Positions 23,366-28,404 of a stretch of DNA of 28,404 bases are shown here, piece by piece (positions within the stretch are counted from its first letter, which is position 1; every line of letters starts with the position of its first letter). The stretch covers positions 1 through 28,404 of the forward strand of contig JBLHOS010000037.1 of NCBI GenBank assembly GCA_047623825.1, in the 5' to 3' direction. Under the pieces are notes generated by a model, which saw only the letters and a program-made list of their open reading frames with translations, searched no databases and was not told where the DNA came from. Source of the DNA: JBLHOS01 sp047623825 (GTDB lineage Bacteria; Pseudomonadota; Alphaproteobacteria; Rhodobacterales; Rhodobacteraceae). The translations under genes and the position numbers were made by a program.

Positions 23366-24288
23366 TCTTTCTTCGGCGACGCATAGGTCGCATCAAGCCG
23401 GGATCGCAGATAATCTGCCCCGGTGATCGCGCCATATTTTGCAGGCCCAGTGCCGGGAAGAGCTGTGACAATCGCGTCAGGATTTGGATCCAGAAAAAAC
23501 GCGATGGAGCGGCGCGACTTTTTGGGCGGCAGAACCCGGTGCGGCGTGGAGACATAGAGGTCATTCGTCCACCGCATTAGGCAATCCCCGATATTGACCA
23601 CAAACGCCCCATCAATATGGGGCACATCAATCCAATCGCCGCTGCGCGGTTTAACCTGCAAGCCCGGCACGCCATCTGTCATCAATAGTGTGAGTGAGCC
23701 ATAGTCGGTATGCGCGCCCGCGCCGATCTGGGCATCCGCGCCAGAGGCTGCAGGATAGCTGAGAAGCCTGAGTGTCGCGATCGGTTCAGAAAAATGGGCG
23801 GCAAAACTGTGTTCGGCAAGGCCCAGATCCAGTGCTATTGCCCGGTGCTGATCAATCCCAGGGGCCTGAACTGTTGTGAAATAATCCAGCATCACTTGCT
23901 GAAATTCGGGTAGGTCAGGCCACAGATTCACACCGCGAAAGAGCTCTCCGGCTAGAACGCGCGGATCATCAGCTGACATGTCGTATCCAACATTGAAGGC
24001 CTCTTTTTGGTCAACCAGTTTGCTGGTTTCATCCAGACTTTCAGTTCCCATAGCGGCCCAACCCCGATTGTGCGGGTTGGTGTAGATCGACAAAGGTTCC
24101 TTTTGCGTCTTGGGCAAGGCAAAGAAGGCGGCGGCTTGTGCAAAGGCAGATTGGATTAGCGTGGGCGCAACGCCGTGGTTTTCGACCAGAAAAAACCCCG
24201 GAACACGTGCGGCTTGGCCAAGGGCCGCCACAATACCAGTGCGATCAGCACCCGAGGTGAACAGCGGCCAATCGATGACAGGTATCAT
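23362..24288 (-). CDS. 2-oxoglutarate/Fe(II)-dependent oxygenase, isopenicillin-N-synthase family
   Basis: A 308-residue cytoplasmic non-haem iron oxygenase. The start MIPVIDWPLF at 24288 overlaps the preceding stop (ATGA); an in-frame codon 36 bases earlier would extend into the neighbouring gene and is less likely. An N-terminal DIOX_N segment ending GFFLVENHGV is followed by the jelly-roll core with iron ligands His193 and Asp195 (AHTDYGS) and His250 (STPHRV). RRSIAFF at 259-265 provides the Arg and Ser that bind 2-oxoglutarate. The substrate is unknown. It is last in a minus-strand cluster with a cytosine-deaminase-like enzyme, two flavodoxin-fold reductases and an FAD oxidase, suggesting hydroxylation of a small heterocycle or its breakdown product. 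Confidence 0.9.
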   Translation of the reverse strand: MIPVIDWPLFTSGADRTGIVAALGQAARVPGFFLVENHGVAPTLIQSAFAQAAAFFALPKTQKEPLSIYTNPHNRGWAAMGTESLDETSKLVDQKEAFNVGYDMSADDPRVLAGELFRGVNLWPDLPEFQQVMLDYFTTVQAPGIDQHRAIALDLGLAEHSFAAHFSEPIATLRLLSYPAASGADAQIGAGAHTDYGSLTLLMTDGVPGLQVKPRSGDWIDVPHIDGAFVVNIGDCLMRWTNDLYVSTPHRVLPPKKSRRSIAFFLDPNPDAIVTALPGTGPAKYGAITGADYLRSRLDATYASPKKD

Positions 24289-24920
24289 GCGACCACCCGT
24301 GGCCGGACCGGCGCCCGCCCGCACTGGGCAACCATCCTGTCCATCTTACGTGCGACCTTGGCCAGATGTTTTGCACGCGATGCAGTGGTTGAGCTGTCCA
24401 TCAAATGATGCGCTGCATAGCTGGTCTTGCAGCGCTTGGCGCAAATCAGACGCACACCGCGCAGCAATGTCCGCTTGCCCGGAGCGCCGACAAGTTGGGT
24501 CAGCCACCAGCTGGCACCGCAGGTGGTAAATAGGCCCATATGCGTGATGTTGGTCAACCCTGGGCGAATGTCGTTGTTCGTCTCATCGGGCATCTTGAAC
24601 GCGATGCCGGGCACCATGACCCGATCTAGCCAGCCTTTTAAGATTGCTGGTAGACCGTACCACCACGTTGGGTACACAAAGATCAGCGTGTCGCACCATA
24701 TCAAGTCATCGACGTCTTGTTGAACCGGGTTCTGGTTAGTTGCGGTGTCCTCATAGTTGCTCCATTCCGGATCACTCAGGATCGGATCAAACCCTCGCGC
24801 ATAAAGATCTGTCACACGACATTCGACATCTGCATCCGCCAGATTTTGGACAATGACATCTCGCACTGCGGCCGTAAAACTTGTTGGTTTTGGGTGTGCG
24901 TAGACAATCAGGGCCCGCAT
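24285..24920 (-). CDS. NAD(P)H dehydrogenase (quinone)-like flavodoxin-fold oxidoreductase, copy 1
   Basis: A 211-residue cytoplasmic flavoprotein of the NQO1/KefF/MdaB family. RALIVYAHPKPTSFTAAV (2-19) is the beta1-FMN/FAD phosphate loop. FVYPTWWYGLPAILKGWLDR near 82-101 is the flavin isoalloxazine and dimer segment, followed by VMVPGIAF. A basic tail of about 25 residues (ending RPRVVA) is unusual and of unknown purpose. It is immediately downstream of a paralogue (its start codon abuts that gene's stop) and overlaps the oxygenase by ATGA. It probably reduces a flavin, quinone or pathway intermediate; the substrate is not readable. Confidence 0.88.
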   Translation of the reverse strand: MRALIVYAHPKPTSFTAAVRDVIVQNLADADVECRVTDLYARGFDPILSDPEWSNYEDTATNQNPVQQDVDDLIWCDTLIFVYPTWWYGLPAILKGWLDRVMVPGIAFKMPDETNNDIRPGLTNITHMGLFTTCGASWWLTQLVGAPGKRTLLRGVRLICAKRCKTSYAAHHLMDSSTTASRAKHLAKVARKMDRMVAQCGRAPVRPRVVA

Positions 24921-25490
24921 CTAGAACGCCTCCATCTCTTGACCGACACGCCCAAGGAACGCCGCACGCGTATTATCGCTGGCCCGGTTCATGTCATAAA
25001 GCGCTAAATAGCGCATCTTGTCGGGCAGACACGCATGCCAAACTGCGCGCGTGACGCATTTTCGTGGCGGATCGCCTATCATAAAAGCGCGTATGCGTGT
25101 ACTGACATAGGTCGTAACGGCGGCCAGTTTTTTGATATGGGTCAGGTTGGGTTTTACTTTGCCATCCTCCAGCCGAAACGACACGCCGGGCAAAAACACC
25201 CGATCCAGAAATCCCTTCAAGATCGCGGGATACCCAAAGTTCCAAACCGGAAATACCATGACCAACGCGTCAGCGGCGCGCACGCGTTGCACGTATGACG
25301 TGACGGAGGTGATATTGTCCGGCTCTTCATGATAGCCGCGCCGCTCAGCCTCACTTAGAATCAGGTCAAAGCCTTCGATATTCAGGTCGCAATCATCAAC
25401 CTCCCATCCTTTTTCATTCAGTGTGGTTACGACCTTTTCGTGCAGCGCAGCCGAAAAGCTTTCGGGGCAGTAATGCGAAAAAAAGGACAA
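24921..25490 (-). CDS. NAD(P)H dehydrogenase (quinone)-like flavodoxin-fold oxidoreductase, copy 2 (probable 5' frameshift)
   Basis: The intact frame (189 aa from a TTG at 25490) shows CPESFSAALHEKVV, then FPVWNFGYPAILKGFLDRVF, the NQO1-like flavin segment. Its N-terminus lacks the beta1 strand. A GTG at 25503, overlapping the upstream stop (GTGA), opens MSRALVLF, exactly the missing strand, but in another frame. Joining needs one base less in the run of seven A (25478-25484, plus strand), giving MSRALVLFSHYCPESF. So the gene was probably 24921-25503. Either the run is a sequencing error or the protein is truncated. It is paralogous to the next gene. Confidence 0.8.
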   Translation of the reverse strand: MSFFSHYCPESFSAALHEKVVTTLNEKGWEVDDCDLNIEGFDLILSEAERRGYHEEPDNITSVTSYVQRVRAADALVMVFPVWNFGYPAILKGFLDRVFLPGVSFRLEDGKVKPNLTHIKKLAAVTTYVSTRIRAFMIGDPPRKCVTRAVWHACLPDKMRYLALYDMNRASDNTRAAFLGRVGQEMEAF

Positions 25491-25499
25491 GGGCGCGGC

Positions 25500-26911
25500 T
25501 CACTCGGCGGCCTCCGGCGTTGGTGTCATATCGGCGTAGCGATACATCGTGCTGTAGTCGAAATCAGGATCATCCCATGAGATCATTTTGCCGGGGTTCA
25601 GCAATCCTTTGGGATCAGCCTCCCGCTTGAAATCGATCTGGCGTTTGTCGGTAGCCTGGCGCCCACCTTCCTCCAGCGTATAGCGGTGCGGATTGAAGAT
25701 CATCGCGCCAGCCTCTTCGTGCAGGCGGACAATCTCATCAAGCCGCTCCTCAGTGGTGAATTTCACCAGACTAAGGCCTGCAAAGATCACTTTGCCATTG
25801 TCGCGCAGCACTTCTAGATGCTGCAGGACCTCTGGGCTTAGCGTGTCGCGCATTTTTTTGATCAGGTTCAGATGCTCAGGGAAGCCGTAGCGGACTTGCA
25901 GATAGGTCACTGACGGGTCAACCTTTAGCGCGCGCAAAGTCGTGTGGTTCCAGCCATATTCAAAGACTGGTCCGGGCGTTTTAGCCCAGTCATAATCATC
26001 AGACCGGTAAATCAGTTTGGCATTGGGGCGACGGTCAAGGAACGTCAGGAACCCATCCATGGAATGGGGCGCGACCATCAACCCTATCAGCGTATCTTTA
26101 TCGGTAATATAGGGATTGATCCGGGCGAAATAATCAAACGGGGCAGGGGCCTCATAGATCGATGCAAGCTTAATCAAGATGCCGTCTTGGTTAGCCAGAT
26201 CATGGGCGAACTCGGTCGCTTCCATGAAATCCTCGCAGGTCACAAACAGCTCAATCCAGTCATAGCCCGGGGCCAGCGGGATCTCGATATCAGTAATGAT
26301 GCCATTGGTGCCATACGCATGAGAGACGCGGGCCAGTTCCTCACCGCGAAATTCGAGCACGCGTGGCTCTTGCTCCATCGTCACGACCCGAAGGCGGATG
26401 ATGTTGCCCAGATCCCGCAGGGAGCCCCAAGTGCACGACCCAACGCCACCAGAGCCACCCGCGATGAACCCCCGATGGTGGCTGTGGCCCAAGTAGAGCT
26501 GAACATGCGAATTTCCTGCCCAGAATGCGCCTTGCACGCGGCATCCAGATCTTTGAGCAGACAACCGGGCTGTACGATGACGCGGCCCGGATGGATCTGT
26601 TGGACTGCAGCCATATGGCGCAAGTGCATTACGCATCCACCGCGCATTGGCATGGCCTGACCATAGTTACCGGTTCCGGCCCCACGCGTGGTGACGGGCA
26701 CATCGTGTTCATAGCAGACCCTCAGGATCTCAATGACTTCCGCTTCGGATTTCGGGTTTACTACGAAGTCAGCCTCTAGATGGTCCATCCGGGCCTTTAG
26801 AACTGCTGAGTACCAAAAGAAATCACGGCTTTTGGCGCGGATGGTGGCGGGATTTTCGTCCTGTTCGATATGGGACAGGGCGGCCTTAGCGGCGGCGATA
26901 TTTGGGGTCAT
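25500..26911 (-). pseudogene. FAD-linked oxidase (GlcD / FAD_binding_4 type), frameshifted
   Basis: Two overlapping frames encode one protein of about 470 residues. The first (ATG at 26911, overlapping the amidohydrolase stop by ATGA) carries the FAD-binding domain: VVNPKSEAEVIEILRVCYEH, TTRGAGTGNYGQAMP, VQPG and WATATIGG. It then goes off frame. The second, running down to 25500, resumes with FIAGGSGGVGSCTWGSLRDL and holds the rest of the PCMH fold and the C-terminal cap. Joining needs one extra base in the C5 run at 26469-26473 (plus strand), giving IGGFIAGGSGG. The family oxidises alpha-hydroxy acids or alcohols and passes electrons onward. The frameshift may be real or a homopolymer error; the rest of the gene is well preserved. 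Confidence 0.82.
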
Positions 26912-28182
26912 GACAGCTCCATCAGATCATCCAGATCGGCATAGTCTGGAAGTGTTCGGTCAATTTGCTTACCGCCCCGCAGGACGATCCTGTCTGATTG
27001 TGGGCGGGCGAAAAGTTCAGTCCAGCTTCGGGCCTTGCAGATCACCAGATCAGCAGGCGCACCGGGTGTAAGTGACGGCGCATCAAATCCACACGCAGTA
27101 GCAGGATTGGTCAAAAACGCCTTGGTCCAATCATCGGCGGAATGGTCCAGATGACCGATCCGCGTCGCCTCTCGCATCACCTCAATCATGTCCATGTCGC
27201 CGTAAGCGTAGAATGGATCACGCGTGTTGTCGGACGCAAATGAGACTGAGATCCCGCGTGCCTTCATCTCATGCACAAGGGTGATGCCCCGAACGCGCGG
27301 TGTGCGCGTAGATCCCAAGGGGGACCGGCCTTGTAGATAAAGGTTACACATCGGTAGGCTGACTACGTTGATCCCAGCCTTGGCGACCAGATCCAGCGTA
27401 TTGAGCGCGCGGGCCTCATCTTGCACGGACAGAGAACAGCAATGACCGACCGTGATGGGCGCCTCAAAGCCGACCTCGATTGCAACCTCGGCGATCATGC
27501 GCAGGGTCTCAACACTTGGGTCAGTCGTCTCATCAACATGGAAATCTGCGTGCAGGCCGCGCGCGGATGCCATCGCAAAGAAATCAATCAGGGTTTGGCG
27601 TAATTTGGGCATGGGATATGTGACCATGCCCAACACCCCCCCGCTATCCGCAACCAGATCAGCGGTATGTTTAAACGGTCCATCAAGTGAAAATCGATCA
27701 CAGCCAATCAGGCAGACCGCTTGTAGATCTATCCTGCCCGCCCAGTCGGCGCGTAAATCACGAAACATTGGCCAGCTAATATCATCTTGCGGCGAAATGC
27801 TGTCCAGATGGGTCCGGATCGCGCGGGTACCGTGGGCGTAGGCGCAATTCAGTGAAAAACTTGCCCGCTTGGTTAGGTCTTCGGCGCTCCAATTGGCGGA
27901 ACTGTCGGCGCGAACTGTGGTCAGCGCACCGATGAAACTACCGTCAGGATTGGGTGCGCGGCCCCAGATGTGACCCTTGTCCAGATGGGTATGCATGTCG
28001 ATGAACGCTGGAAAGACCATAGCGCCTGCCATATCGATGGTTTGGCCCGGTGCGCTGCTGATCTGCCCGTTTGCGATAGAGATGTCGCGGCGGACCAGAT
28101 CACCGGGCTGGTCGATCAGGCAGGCAGGTAGGGTGATGTTTGCAAGGGTGATGGGGCCGCTAGGCAGAGCGCGAAAATCCAT
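26908..28182 (-). CDS. Cytosine-deaminase-like amidohydrolase (CodA family)
   Basis: A 424-residue metal-dependent hydrolase. The mononuclear site of the CodA group is complete: His64 and His66 (DMHTHLDKG), His215 and Glu218 (DFHVDET), His247 (VGHCCS) and Asp318 (FASDNTRDPF), at positions close to E. coli cytosine deaminase. The length fits the family (about 425). Relatives act on cytosine, isoguanine, creatinine-like rings or triazine amides, so the substrate is open; an amino-substituted N-heterocycle is likely. It overlaps the permease stop by one base (TAATG) and the FAD-oxidase start by ATGA, showing a single transcript with transport upstream and redox enzymes downstream. Confidence 0.88.
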   Translation of the reverse strand: MDFRALPSGPITLANITLPACLIDQPGDLVRRDISIANGQISSAPGQTIDMAGAMVFPAFIDMHTHLDKGHIWGRAPNPDGSFIGALTTVRADSSANWSAEDLTKRASFSLNCAYAHGTRAIRTHLDSISPQDDISWPMFRDLRADWAGRIDLQAVCLIGCDRFSLDGPFKHTADLVADSGGVLGMVTYPMPKLRQTLIDFFAMASARGLHADFHVDETTDPSVETLRMIAEVAIEVGFEAPITVGHCCSLSVQDEARALNTLDLVAKAGINVVSLPMCNLYLQGRSPLGSTRTPRVRGITLVHEMKARGISVSFASDNTRDPFYAYGDMDMIEVMREATRIGHLDHSADDWTKAFLTNPATACGFDAPSLTPGAPADLVICKARSWTELFARPQSDRIVLRGGKQIDRTLPDYADLDDLMELS

Positions 28183-28404
28183 TAACCATCCCGTTTCAGG
28201 GCACTCTCATGCCATTTGCGCAGCAACATGTGACTTATAAAGCTGAGCCCGGCAAAGATCACAACACCGGCGGCTGCAATCAACAAAAGGGCTGCGAACA
28301 TCCGCGGGATATTCAGCCTATAACCAGCCTCAAGAATACGAAACGCAAGGCCAGATTCGATACCGCCAGTGCCTGCCACGTATTCGGCAACAACAGCCCC
28401 GATT
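28182..28404 (-). CDS. ABC transporter permease, NitT/TauT (SsuC/ThiX-like) type, 3' end only
   Basis: The last 73 codons of a membrane protein whose start lies beyond the right edge. The visible part opens GAVVAEYVAGTGGIESGLAF, typical of the segment near the end of SsuC/TauC-type permeases. A final transmembrane helix follows (MFAALLLIAAAGVVIFAGLSFI) with a basic cytoplasmic tail ending ALKRDG. Relatives import sulfonates, nitrate, thiamine precursors or pyrimidines. With the adjoining cytosine-deaminase-like gene, a nitrogen heterocycle is a reasonable guess for the cargo. Confidence 0.85.
   Translation of the reverse strand, partial: IGAVVAEYVAGTGGIESGLAFRILEAGYRLNIPRMFAALLLIAAAGVVIFAGLSFISHMLLRKWHESALKRDG

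Noticed and set aside
26469..26473. Programmed ribosomal frameshifting as the explanation for the oxidase break
   Set aside because: No slippery heptamer with a stimulatory stem-loop or internal Shine-Dalgarno was recognised, and the family is not known for recoding.
25944..26660. 238-aa plus-strand open frame opposite the FAD oxidase
   Set aside because: Antisense shadow; the opposite strand has clear FAD_binding_4 motifs.
26381..26911. 176-aa and 378-aa frames treated as two separate genes
   Set aside because: The two frames together make one continuous FAD-linked oxidase with a single-base break, so they are reported as one frameshifted gene.

Overview
The window looks like chromosome of an alphaproteobacterium, most likely a Rhodobacterales (Roseobacter-type) species. 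This is inferred from the divergent hemE/hemC pair with hemF nearby, a D,D-carboxypeptidase fused to a SPOR domain, moderately high GC, and many ATGA/GTGA gene overlaps. No rRNA, tRNA or CRISPR array was seen.

Left edge (1-1297): a scar island. The 5' end of an IS3-type orfA leaves the window at the left. The 3' end of an IS3-type orfB lies at about 1006-1193. Between them, on the minus strand, sit the C-terminal tip of a polymorphic (restriction-endonuclease-fold) toxin and a complete downstream ORF that is probably its immunity protein.

Housekeeping block (1298-7202): dacA-type D-alanyl-D-alanine carboxypeptidase; hemF; a sarcosine/N-methyltryptophan-oxidase-like flavoprotein, which probably shares an operon with hemE; and the divergent hemE/hemC pair.

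Copper block (7248-9923): a textbook CueR-type promoter with a 19-bp spacer, then copA and cueR overlapping by ATGA.

Galactoside block (9903-23365): a minus-strand iclR plus ABC ATPase pair diverges from a long plus-strand operon. That operon holds a sugar-binding protein, two permeases, GH4 alpha-galactosidase, IlvD/Edd-family sugar-acid dehydratase, SDR sugar dehydrogenase, KDGal kinase, KDPGal aldolase, SMP-30 lactonase and GH42 beta-galactosidase. Read together: alpha- and beta-galactosides enter through the ABC importer and are split in the cytoplasm. Galactose is then oxidised through galactonolactone, galactonate, KDGal and KDPGal to pyruvate and glyceraldehyde-3-phosphate (De Ley-Doudoroff route). 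The galactonate step would be done by an IlvD/Edd enzyme, not an enolase-family DgoD. A hairpin separates the binding-protein gene from the permeases. The SDR carries Asn where the catalytic Lys is expected.

Right block (23362-28404): a tightly overlapping minus-strand cluster of unknown substrate. In transcription order it holds a NitT/TauT-type ABC permease (cut by the window edge), a cytosine-deaminase-like amidohydrolase, an FAD-linked oxidase, two NQO/flavodoxin-fold oxidoreductases and a 2-oxoglutarate/Fe(II) oxygenase. It resembles an uncharacterised pathway for a nitrogen heterocycle. Two of its genes are interrupted by single-base shifts in short homopolymers, which may be real decay or assembly error.
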